Shown in pieces: positions 1 through 8,000 of a stretch of DNA of 64,000 nucleotides. The DNA comes from Gammaproteobacteria bacterium. Its GTDB lineage: Bacteria > Pseudomonadota > Gammaproteobacteria > SG8-11. The notes beneath the pieces are model-generated. The model saw nothing but the letters and a program-made list of their open reading frames with translations, ran no database searches and was not told where the DNA came from. Every line of letters begins with the position of its first letter. The first letter of the stretch is position 1. Where the stretch lies: the NCBI GenBank assembly GCA_024641505.1, contig JAHECY010000003.1, positions 1 to 64,000 on the forward strand. Direction: 5' to 3'. The translations under genes were made by a program, and so were the position numbers.

Positions 1-320
1 AATTACCGATCGCTTGTTAAGCAGATCTCCCCAGATAAGAACATGAACTGTCCCTGCGCAACTGCATCATTTACGGTGGCCGTTAAATCACGCGGCTTCG
101 ATGTCTTGTGCCATCTCGCCTCCAGCCTACGCCTCATATGATGTTTTTGTTCATCAGCTCGCAGTTTTGCGGCCGGCTTCCTCCAGACCAGACCTCACAA
201 TCCGGCCCTTGCCATTCGCTAGTCGTTGGCGTCTAATTACCTTATGGTTTTCGACGGTGATTTTCCTTCAGAGGACTTTCACCTCATGAGTTCATGCCCA
301 TGCTGGGCGTACACAATTCG
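1..320. other. Gene-free left edge, unidentified
   Basis: I see no convincing gene here. One short plus-strand open frame (101-289) has a serine/arginine-rich composition, no ribosome-binding site and no recognisable domain, so I do not call it. The stretch runs directly into the attC-like site at 321 and probably belongs to the same mobile region, for example a preceding cassette or the remains of an insertion. That is inference from position only. Confidence 0.4.
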
Positions 321-429
321 ATCCAACCGACAGTTTACCTGCTGCTTCTTTCTGTGCCGTTCGCTTCGCTCTCTTTATCGCACAAAAATAAGCAGCAGGT
401 AAACTGCGGATGATCAGTTGTCGTTAGAT
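321..429 (+). repeat. attC-like integron recombination site
   Basis: ATCCAAC (321-327) fits the attC inverse core RYYYAAC, and GTTAGAT (423-429) fits the core GTTRRRY. The bases next to the two cores are imperfectly complementary (GATCCAACCGACAG against the reverse of GACAACTG...TAGATC), with an extra base on one side, as in the unpaired bases of a folded attC. Inside lies a perfect 17-bp inverted repeat, CAGTTTACCTGCTGCTT (331-347) with its complement (390-406), separated by 42 bases. The site is about 109 bp, within the attC range. A toxin-antitoxin pair, a common cassette content, follows at once. No integrase gene lies in the window, so array membership is inferred. Confidence 0.6.
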
Positions 430-468
430 CAAATAGACCCACCATCCTATATATAAATAGGCAATTCT

Positions 469-509
469 TATAATTAGTCACATTGTAACCTGTAACGTTA
501 TCAGTTACA
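469..509 (+). promoter_or_regulatory. Likely higBA promoter and autoregulatory operator
   Basis: TATAAT at 469-474 is a good -10 element; no clear -35 lies at the right spacing. Just downstream are TGTAAC (484-489), a second TGTAAC (491-496) and, after seven bases, the inverted copy GTTACA (504-509). The dyad TGTAAC-N7-GTTACA ends nine bases before the toxin start codon. Antitoxins of the HigA family usually repress their own promoter through such palindromes, so this is the probable HigA site. The assignment is inference from position and symmetry. Confidence 0.45.
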
Positions 510-517
510 ATCACTTC

Positions 518-796
518 ATGATCGTCGGATTTAAACATAAAGGATTAGAGAAATTCTTCCTAACTGGAAATAAGTCCGGGATTCAGAGTCAACATGCTTC
601 ACGCCTGAGATTAATCTTAGGCCAACTTAATGCGGCAACTTGCCCAAGTGATATGAATTTGCCCGGCCTATATCTTCATGGTTTAACTGGAAAAATGAAA
701 GATATCTGGAGTGTGAGGGTAAGTGGAAATTGGCGAATAACTTTTAAGCTCGAAGATGACAATGCAACTCTTGTGAATTATGAAGACTATCATTAA
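518..796 (+). CDS. higB: HigB-type toxin (RelE/ParE superfamily)
   Basis: The 92-residue protein matches the plasmid-maintenance killer family: a basic N-terminus with F-K-H-K-G-L-E, a central L-N-A-A-T...D-M-N-L-P-G stretch, and the C-terminal G-K-M-K-D-I-W-S-V-R-V-S-G-N-W-R-I-T-F segment typical of HigB. Family members are ribosome-dependent mRNA endonucleases held inactive by HigA. The start at 518 has no obvious Shine-Dalgarno sequence and lies immediately after the operator dyad. The gene begins about 90 bp after the attC-like core site and is followed nine bases later by higA, so the two form one cassette-sized unit. Family assignment is secure; activity is inferred. Confidence 0.85.
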   Translation: MIVGFKHKGLEKFFLTGNKSGIQSQHASRLRLILGQLNAATCPSDMNLPGLYLHGLTGKMKDIWSVRVSGNWRITFKLEDDNATLVNYEDYH

Positions 797-805
797 GGTA
801 TTTCG

Positions 806-1093
806 ATGAAGATGCACAATCCCCCACATCCTGGCGAAATTCTAAAGGAACTATGCATCGAGCCATTAGGTATTTCAATATCTGAGGCCGCTGACGCTTT
901 AGATATCAGTCGCAAAACCTTGTCTTCTATCTTAAATGGGCGATCTGGAATTAGCCCTGAGATGGCTGTTCGTCTTTCCATGGCATTTGGCAATACGGCT
1001 CAAAGCTGGTTGAATCTACAATCACAATATGATTTGTGGTTTGCTGAAAAGGACAGGAAAAGACTGAAAGTACGAAAACTATCTGCAGCTTAG
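806..1093 (+). CDS. higA: HigA-type antitoxin (helix-turn-helix)
   Basis: This 95-residue protein shows the HigA signature: an N-terminal N-P-P-H-P-G-E-I-L motif and an XRE-type helix-turn-helix around residues 22-60 (I-S-E-A-A-D-A-L...[11 protein letters not shown]). The following helix contains the family's [12 protein letters not shown] pattern. It neutralises HigB and represses the shared promoter. An AAGG just before the start at 806 can serve as ribosome-binding site. About 20 bases after the stop the sequence ATCTAA (1114-1119) looks like the left part of an attC core, broken by intron sequence. Confidence 0.88.
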   Translation: MKMHNPPHPGEILKELCIEPLGISISEAADALDISRKTLSSILNGRSGISPEMAVRLSMAFGNTAQSWLNLQSQYDLWFAEKDRKRLKVRKLSAA

Positions 1094-1119
1094 CGGCTAT
1101 AGTCATATATGAAATCTAA

Positions 1120-1190
1120 TCGGGTAACCAGGGGTATCTAGCCCCCAGTCCCCACAACACCCTGCGTGCGGCTCCGCACAGGGCGTTTCA
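1120..1190 (-). ncRNA. Group II intron 3' end (domains V and VI)
   Basis: Read on the minus strand, the sequence just after the maturase stop codon folds as expected for a group II intron end. CCCTG-TGCGG...CCGCA-CGCAGGG (about 1157-1185) forms a domain V-like hairpin. It is followed by GGGGACTGGGG paired with CCCCTGGTTACCC, a domain VI-like hairpin, and the terminal TTACCCGAT. The layout resembles class C (attC-targeting) introns. The intron boundary falls within a remnant of an attC core (plus-strand ATCTAA at 1114-1119). The 5' half of the intron RNA is missing, so the element should be inactive. Exact domain limits are approximate. Confidence 0.6.
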
Positions 1191-1610
1191 TTAAGCATGG
1201 TGAAGCGCAATCCAACCATTGCGTAGTGAATAAAGCCCTTGGGATTTTAAGTAGTCGTTTGATAACGCCTGCTGTATTCCCGGGGTTTTGGCGCTACGCC
1301 ATGGGCCTTTACTGGTAATGCCACATGCAATAGCAGATGTGATGTGTACACCAAGTTTCAACAAACTTCTTACCTTGGTGCGTGGTCGTCGCCACTGTCG
1401 CCAGTAGGCCATTCTTACTCTGCGCCGTATCCACTGATCCAGATCAACACAGCGTTGATAGCCGCTGGCAATACCAAAGTAATTTATCCAGCCTCGCAAA
1501 TATTGGCTGAGTTTGAATAGTTGGTACGTCATTGACACACCCCAGTTGCGGTTGGTTAAATGCCGTACTTGTTGCTTAAACTTCCGCAAGCTTTTCGGGT
1601 GCCATTGACC
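1191..1610 (-). pseudogene. Group II intron reverse transcriptase/maturase, C-terminal fragment
   Basis: Only the maturase (X domain) and C-terminal part of an intron-encoded reverse transcriptase remains, about 140 codons against the usual 400-plus. Recognisable stretches are W-H-P-K-S-L-R-K-F-K, L-R-G-W-I-N-Y-F-G, and the C-terminal G-I-Q-Q-A-L-S-N with a final L-R-N-G-W-I-A-L. Homology starts just after an in-frame TAA at 1611-1613, and nothing upstream resembles the catalytic fingers/palm region, so the gene is 5'-truncated. A TTG at 1589 could open the frame but is unlikely to be used. Domains V and VI follow directly. The roughly 215 bp up to the kinase gene contain no further recognisable gene. 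Confidence 0.8.
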
Positions 1611-1827
1611 TTAAGGCCATAGAACTTCACGCTTAAATCAACAATAAAATACGTTGCCCAATAGAAACTGGAACCTCACCAATGAAGCTAACTATTTCAT
1701 AGCATAGGTCAGAGTAAAAAAAGGAATTATGACAATTCGACCAAGCCAGGTGCATGACTTGCGTCAGGTAACATTTGAAATACCAATCGACGAGCTATCA
1801 AAAACGGCACCTGGCACATCTGGAGAT

Positions 1828-3150
1828 CTACATACGAGAGGTTTCCCGTTTTAAAAAATAGGCCTTGATCGTGGTCCCCTGACCCGGGGTACTGGTGATT
1901 TCCAGGCGCCCCTGATGCGCTTCGGCAATCATTCGGCAAAGATACAACCCTAATCCGTAGCCCCCCGTTTCCCGCTGACGCGCCGCATCGGCGCGATAGA
2001 ATGGCTCCATCACATGCGCCAAATGTTCGGACGCTATGCCGACGCCAAAGTCTTGCACCACCAGGGCCACATAACCGTCGAACGACTCAAGATGGACCGT
2101 CGGTGCCGGCGCCCGCTCCGGCGTAAAACGTAAACTGTTTTCCAGCAGATTGCGCAGCAACAACTTTACGCGCGCCATATCGACATCGAGTACCGGCCCC
2201 GGGTGCGGCAAATCGTCAATATTGACCTTGCCGCGATAAGCGCCATTTACCACATCCGCGATCAGGGCACCGAGATCGCACGGTGTTTTATGCAATGCTT
2301 GATGACGCGTGGCAAGACGTTCGATCTCCAGTAACTCGCCAATCAGGGTATCGATTTCGTTTAAATCTTCCTGTATCTGCACACGCCGCTTGTCATCTTC
2401 CAGCAAGTCGACAGCCACTTTGGCGCGGGTCAATGGCGTTCGCAATTCGTGGCTGACCGCCAACAGCAATTGACGTTTGGCGTCCAGCATGCGCTGAATG
2501 TCATCAGCCATGGCATTGAAGCTGGCAGCCAGACCTCCCAACTCATCTCTACGGCAAACATTGATACGGTGGCCAAGGTCGCCGGTAGCGAAGCGTTTTA
2601 CACCGGCGTCAATAATATCAATCGGCTTAAACAGGCGACGGGTCAGGTGAAACAACACTGCCAGCAGCAGCAGCAATATAGACAATGGATATACGGCCCG
2701 CCAGCCACCACCTTCCTCCCGGCTGCGACGTAAACTGAATACCAGCTTCACATCGCCTTTATGGCCAATCAAATAATGGCGCGACCGATCATCCGCCAGC
2801 TCATAATCGATGCCGTTCTGCTGGAAGCGGCGTTGAATATGCAACGTTGCCAAATCAACCTGAGTCCCGCGCGACGACCACACGCCCTGCGCATCGACGA
2901 TTTGAATCTCCAGATTCAACTGCTCAGCCAGCACCCGCGCCCGCTCACGATCCGGGGGCATGCCGATGTCCTGCTGCACATATTCCAAATAGCGCACCAG
3001 ATGGGGCTGCAAAGTTTCACGAAAATGCTCGTGAAACCCATGACTTATGCTGAGCCCGACTACGGACACGATAATGACGCCGCTGATGATGAACAACAAC
3101 ACCAATTTGCCGGCAAGGGCGTGCCGCTTATGTCGAGACCACAGGCTCAT
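1828..3150 (-). CDS. Membrane sensor histidine kinase, CpxA/RstB-like
   Basis: 440 residues: transmembrane helix at about 14-36, a periplasmic domain of some 120 residues, a second helix at about 152-169, then HAMP (170-222), the dimerisation/phosphoacceptor box A-V-S-H-E-L-R-T-P-L with His234, and an ATPase domain with N-box L-L-E-N-S-L (335-340), G1 D-F-G-V-G-I (367-372) and G2 G-G-Y-G-L-G-L (396-402). All catalytic motifs are intact. It overlaps the response-regulator gene by four bases, so the two are translationally coupled. The upstream Spy/CpxP-like genes on the same strand suggest it senses envelope stress such as misfolded periplasmic protein or metal. The ligand cannot be told from the sequence. 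Confidence 0.85.
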   Translation of the reverse strand: MSLWSRHKRHALAGKLVLLFIISGVIIVSVVGLSISHGFHEHFRETLQPHLVRYLEYVQQDIGMPPDRERARVLAEQLNLEIQIVDAQGVWSSRGTQVDLATLHIQRRFQQNGIDYELADDRSRHYLIGHKGDVKLVFSLRRSREEGGGWRAVYPLSILLLLLAVLFHLTRRLFKPIDIIDAGVKRFATGDLGHRINVCRRDELGGLAASFNAMADDIQRMLDAKRQLLLAVSHELRTPLTRAKVAVDLLEDDKRRVQIQEDLNEIDTLIGELLEIERLATRHQALHKTPCDLGALIADVVNGAYRGKVNIDDLPHPGPVLDVDMARVKLLLRNLLENSLRFTPERAPAPTVHLESFDGYVALVVQDFGVGIASEHLAHVMEPFYRADAARQRETGGYGLGLYLCRMIAEAHQGRLEITSTPGQGTTIKAYFLKRETSRM

Positions 3151-3818
3151 GGGTCCGGCCCGACAAACACATAACCGGTGCCACGTACGGTCTTGATCAT
3201 GGAATACGGCTCCAGTTTTTGCCGCAGGCGGCTGACCAGAATATCCACCGACCGGGTAAACACATCCGCGTCGATCCCCTTAAGCTGGTTAAGGATCTCA
3301 TCCCGGGTGAATATCTTCCCCGGCGATCCCGCAAGCAGTTCCAGCAACTGGTATTCCATGGTGCTCAGGGCGAGCTCCGTCTCCGCCAACAAGGCGCGCC
3401 GCATCTCAAGCTCGATACGCAGTGGGCCAAGCTGTAATATATGACCATGCGTTGTGCGCTGCACGCGTTTAAGTACATTTTGAATTCTGGCGATCAACTC
3501 CCTGGGCTCGAATGGTTTGGGTAAATAATCGTCCGCCCCCAATTCCAAACCGACCACCCGATCCATCACATCACCGCGCGCGGTCAGCATGATGACGGGA
3601 ACGTCGCTGTGTTTACGAATCTCACGACACACCTCGAAGCCGTCCATTTCCGGCAACATCACGTCGAGAATCACCAGATCAAAGCCTCCCAAGGCAAGCA
3701 TTTCACGCCCCGTGCTGGGACGAGTCGCGCATTCCAGTCGGTGATTGAAGCGCGCAAAGTACTCCTGCAAAAGCTCGCCCAGGCGCTCATCGTCATCAAT
3801 CAGCAGGATCTTATACAT
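3147..3818 (-). CDS. OmpR-family response regulator, CpxR/RstA-like
   Basis: This 223-residue regulator has a receiver domain with the acidic D-D-D cluster near residues 8-10, phosphoacceptor Asp52 (V-I-L-D-V-M-L-P), Thr79 and Lys101 (Y-L-P-K-P-F). The C-terminal winged helix ends in the typical T-V-R-G-T-G-Y-V-F. I start it at the ATG at 3818; the longer frame begins with a TTG three codons earlier. It is cotranscribed with the downstream kinase (ATGA overlap) and probably with the two Spy-like genes, the nearest of which ends 109 bases upstream. Likely targets are the GTAAC boxes before that operon, which would make the system autoregulated. This is inferred from the similarity to CpxR boxes. 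Confidence 0.85.
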   Translation of the reverse strand: MYKILLIDDDERLGELLQEYFARFNHRLECATRPSTGREMLALGGFDLVILDVMLPEMDGFEVCREIRKHSDVPVIMLTARGDVMDRVVGLELGADDYLPKPFEPRELIARIQNVLKRVQRTTHGHILQLGPLRIELEMRRALLAETELALSTMEYQLLELLAGSPGKIFTRDEILNQLKGIDADVFTRSVDILVSRLRQKLEPYSMIKTVRGTGYVFVGPDP

Positions 3819-3927
3819 ATACAGCAACCAGATTTACAAGTTGCGACTGTAACGCGATTCGCCGCCGGAAGAAACAGCGGGCACCTGGAAAATAAGGCGC
3901 CCGCGTCACGGCCAATGACCAAGTGAA

Positions 3928-4302
3928 TCAACCGCAATGGCGCAACCAGGCCACTAAGCGACTGCGCTGCGCGCCGTCGAGACTGTCATGGAACCGGCCG
4001 TAAACTTCCACCACGGGCTGCAACTGATCACGATACGCGCGCTCCGGCACCAGCAGCAATTGTAATGCCTCCTCTCGATTCAATGTCGGTTGGGTCAGCA
4101 CGTCCGCGATCATCGCGTGCCGGTCCCGGTGTATTTGACCCATGAAATTCTCAACCTGACGCAATGCCTGAAACAGGTCATTGAGATGGGATCTTTGCAT
4201 GTCATCCAACCGCAACTTTCGCCCCATTCTGCCGGCTACCCAGCCCATCAGAAATGACGGCAGGTGCCGTCTGTGCCTACCTGGAAAGTGATGTAAACTC
4301 AT
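3928..4302 (-). CDS. Small Spy/CpxP-like helical protein
   Basis: 124 residues, mostly amphipathic helix. A positively charged N-terminus rich in His and Arg precedes a short hydrophobic patch (F-L-M-G-W-V-A-G), then helices resembling the LTxxQ/CpxP fold (for example L-R-L-D-D-M-Q-R-S-H-L-N-D-L-F and a late D-G-A-Q-R-S-R-L). The start at 4302 has a GGAG ribosome-binding site. No clear cleavable signal peptide is visible, so the location is uncertain. It lies 24 bases after a clear Spy-like gene and has the same helix pattern, suggesting a duplicated partner. Proteins of this fold act as periplasmic chaperones or brake the sensor kinase. The assignment rests on weak motifs and context. Confidence 0.55.
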   Translation of the reverse strand: MSLHHFPGRHRRHLPSFLMGWVAGRMGRKLRLDDMQRSHLNDLFQALRQVENFMGQIHRDRHAMIADVLTQPTLNREEALQLLLVPERAYRDQLQPVVEVYGRFHDSLDGAQRSRLVAWLRHCG

Positions 4303-4326
4303 AGTCGCTCCTTGATCTTCCGGCGG

Positions 4327-4776
4327 TTACCAGCTTGCATGGTGTTCATGATGCGCCATTCGCTCCGACACATGGTCAATTACCACCTGTTTTTGCGTAC
4401 TGTCCAGGCTGTCATAAAAATCGCCAAAAGCGGTGATTACTTCCGGCGCCTGAGTCAGCACTGCATCGGTCTTGGTGCGCACCACTTCAACGACTTTCGC
4501 ACGATCGAACACCGGCGCCGACAGTAACTCTACCACTAACTCCGATTTATGTTCATTAGAATCATGGACTTGCGCTTGCGCCAGCAATATACGCTCCTTT
4601 AAAACTTCAAGCTTGGCCACTTGATCGGCATTCAACTCCAGCTCGCGGGTAACTTTTTTCACCATCCACTGCGCATGTTCAGCGGGCTCCATGCTATGGC
4701 CGCCAAATCCAACCAGGGCGGTACCAATCACCAATACCCCGGTCACGACGAAACCGACTTTGGAAAGTGTTTTCAT
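4327..4776 (-). CDS. Periplasmic Spy/CpxP-family protein
   Basis: 149 residues beginning with a signal sequence (K-T-L-S-K-V-G-F-V-V-T-G-V-L-V-I-G-T-A-L), followed by helices with a family-like E-L-N-A-D-Q-V-A-K-L repeat and a later Y-D-S-L-D-S-T-Q-K-Q-V. The C-terminus is His-rich (M-A-H-H-E-H-H), possibly metal binding. I start it at the ATG at 4776 because a perfect CAGGAGA lies seven bases upstream; a longer frame to 4944 has no such site. It opens a four-gene operon with a second Spy-like gene, regulator and kinase. In enteric Cpx systems the related cpxP gene is divergent from cpxRA; here it is in the same operon. Confidence 0.75.
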   Translation of the reverse strand: MKTLSKVGFVVTGVLVIGTALVGFGGHSMEPAEHAQWMVKKVTRELELNADQVAKLEVLKERILLAQAQVHDSNEHKSELVVELLSAPVFDRAKVVEVVRTKTDAVLTQAPEVITAFGDFYDSLDSTQKQVVIDHVSERMAHHEHHASW

Positions 4777-4842
4777 GGAAAATCTCCTGTTGTTGTGATC
4801 CACGGAGCCAGCATAGGCGACGCCGTACCGGAAATCCTTTCG

Positions 4843-4872
4843 GTAACGTAACTCTTGGTAACGGTGTGTAAC
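4843..4872 (-). promoter_or_regulatory. Phased GTAAC box array (CpxR-box-like)
   Basis: On the plus strand GTAAC occurs at 4843, 4848, 4858 and 4868. The last three are exactly 10 bp apart, each separated by five bases. This is the geometry of CpxR-type boxes (GTAAA-N5-GTAAA), placing three half-sites on one face of the helix. The array lies about 70-95 bp upstream of the Spy-like start codon, the place expected for an activator of that operon. The divergent cyclic-di-GMP gene starts about 160 bp away on the other side and could also be affected. The regulator identity is inferred. Confidence 0.55.
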
Positions 4873-5030
4873 AGCCGCCACGAGGCCCACAGGATCCGGC
4901 CATGACAACCATCTTCCACAGAAAAATAGCTGAAAAAAGGACATCAGATTTTTTTAATGACAGCCGATAAAGTAACAATCAACACGCTGTTATTTGTCCC
5001 CAACAAAACCTGATTTAGGCGGTAGCGCAT

Positions 5031-8000
5031 ATGACTGGACTTACTCCTCCGGGACCGACGGGATCTGCTGAGTCTGATAATCGTGCTTTTGACCGGGTCC
5101 CGGTCCAGTTAAGCGCCCATGTCATACGTCACGACAATAGCGTAGTTGCCTGTATTGTCAGAGATTTTTCCGTAGGCGGCATGTTATTGTTTTATCCCGG
5201 GGACAGCACGAAAAACACCCCTAACTCAGTCAGCCAGAAAGAACAAGTGGTCATAACCTGTAAAGTCAAGCAGGGTAAGGTATTGACCTTAAACTTCGAA
5301 GGTACCGTAGTGCGCGTCTCCGATACCGGATTTGCGGTGCGCCTCCGAAATCCGGACCTGAACTTTCTGCAAATTCTCCATAAAGTGGCATCAATCCAGG
5401 AAAAGCTTACCGTCAACAAACTCAAGAAACCCGTTGCAGCAGCCTCACCGGATGTACAACGTGAACGGGAGAAACTGATCCAGGACTGCCATCAACGTTT
5501 CATGCAGAATCTCGATACGTTGGTCAATATGTTCGTCGGCGCAGCCGTCGACACGATGCGCAGACCGGAAACAGGAAAATCACTCACGGATCGCAACCTG
5601 CTATCGGAGGCGTCCCGCGTCATTGAATCGCAACGTGAAACTTTCAAGATGGGCTTCAAAAAGAATGTTGCTACCAGGTTACGCGACTACCAACCCGTGC
5701 CCGTGAAGAGCCAGGATTTTTCCGAACTAAATTATTCCGCAAATACACTTTCCATCGTCGATGACGACCTTTATGAAGACTGGCTGGCCGACACCACCAC
5801 CATTGACAAAGTGCAGACAAAATGCAGCGAAGCCCTTTACGAATTGGGCGTACGATTATCCGATCTCTACCAGGCGAAGATCGACTTTCAAAACTGCCCA
5901 TATCGGCCCGCCTTATTCGTCGACTGTTTTGATCAAGTGCTCAAACCTTTCAACTTTGCGCACGCTGTCAACATGGCCTGCCACACGGCATTCCGTGAAG
6001 TGTTACTGAAAACCGCTGGTGAGCTGTACAAACAGATCAACGATTTTCTAATTGGCAAAAATATCGTGCCGGTTATCACCTACCACATCAGCAAAAAGAC
6101 CGGTGAACGCCAGGCCAAAATTCATGACGATTCCGGCGCCGTACCGAACGAGCAACAAAACCTGAAGGATGCACCCGAGGCAACACCAGCGCCAGCCGCT
6201 ACGGCAAAAAGCGATGCCCGCCCTCAGACGAAAGCCGAACAACCGCTTCCCGCGCCCCAACCCGTAGATCGTTCCCAAAGGAAACCGGCCGTCAAACAGA
6301 CTCCGGCACAACCCTCGGCTGCGACAGTTAACAACGGAGAAACGGCTAGCCCTTCCATTCTGGATGTCGTCGGCAACCTGATTAATTTGCGGCAAAATGC
6401 CTCCTCGACGCCACAATCGGGTCCGGCAAACAACGCACAGTTGCCGCAGACACCAGAATTCAAGATCACCGAGGTACTGGCAGCGTTGAACACCTTGGGT
6501 GCGGACGCATCCTCAAGCAATAAACCCGACAGCAGAAACACCAAGGAAGCGCTTATTGAATCTCTGCGCCAAGCTGACGGTTCCATCAAGCAGCTTGGCC
6601 AGCGCGAATCTCAGATCATCGACTTTTCGGATAAGGTTTTTCATCTGATGAATGACGACATGCAGGTGTCAGATCAGATAAAAACCTGGATTAATCGCCT
6701 CGAAATGCCCATTTTAAAAATGGCGCTTCAGGATGAGGAACTGTTCCTTAACCGGGAACATATGGTGCGCAACGTCATCAACAAAATCGCACAACTGGAA
6801 GTGCTGGTTGGCGAAGCGGAAAAAAACAGTCCGCAGAACTCCATGGTCGTCAACGCCATTGAATGGATCATCGACATGGTATCCAAGGAACACGATGGGG
6901 AACCGGATGCTTTTGATCGTGCGTCACACCAACTCGATATCCTGCTGCAGACGCAACAACACAATTTTGATAAGAATCTGCAAACGGTTCAACGTGACCT
7001 CGCCGCCGGCAAGATCGACTTGAATAAATCCACCACCACTGAATACACCTCTCCCTGGACCGATTCCCCGGAAACACAAAATGACTGGTTGAAACGGGTG
7101 GCACGCATTCACGAACGCGATTGGGTGGTACTGAACGACAAGAATGACGTATCGCCCGAACGTTTGCGTGTTGGCGTTGTGGATAAAGACGGCAACCGCA
7201 TGGCTTTGGTTAATCTGGTGGGTAATCTCAATCGCGGCATCAGTTTTACCGACATGGCCCGACATCTCGAAGATGGCACCGCCACCTACCTGGACAGCGC
7301 GAATGAATCTGCCATGGATCGGGCCCAATACACCATGCTTCAGGAATTACATGAAGAACTGCTGGATCAGGCGAAACATGACATATTAACCGGGTTTTTC
7401 AACCGGCGTGAGTTTGAAAAACAGCTGAGAAAGATACTGGAGCCTAATGGTGACAATAAGCTGCGCCTGATCGCCGCTTTTTTCGATCTCGACAAGTTTA
7501 AACTGATTAACGATGCCTGCGGTTACCAGTCCGGCGACGAATTGTTGCGCAAGACCGCGGAGCTCATGCGCGCCAAACTGCCCGACAACGCCATTCTGGC
7601 GCGACTCGGCAGCGACGAATTTGGCATGATTATTCAGGACGCATCCCTTGATGACGCGCTTGAATACAGCGAGAACCTGCTTGAAACCGTGCATGATTCC
7701 AAATTCACATTCGACGACAAACGTTTTACCGTAGCCATCAGCGCCGGCATTGTGCATGTGCGCAAACCCGGCGAGTCCGCCAACGAAATCATGCGTGAAG
7801 CGGAAAACAGCTGCAATATGGCGAAAGAATCGGGAGGAAATCGGATCATGGTATACGCCGCGGGCAATCGCGGGCTATCCCACAAACAGGACGTACTTAA
7901 ATGGGCGGCGGAACTGGATCGTATTCTGGAAGAAGAACTGCTCACGCTCAGCTGCCAGCGGATTATGCCCATTCGCGGCGGCGGCATGCATAAAAACAAG

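Noticed and set aside
101-289. 62-codon plus-strand open frame
   Set aside because: No Shine-Dalgarno, skewed Ser/Arg/Leu composition and no domain; it lies in the mobile-element margin.
1746-1814. Inverted repeat CCAGGTGC / GCACCTGG as an element end
   Set aside because: Only 8 bp with about 53 bases between arms and no associated gene; chance is likely.
1727-1939. Short minus-strand frame next to the kinase gene
   Set aside because: It overlaps the 3' end of the kinase in another frame and has no independent support.
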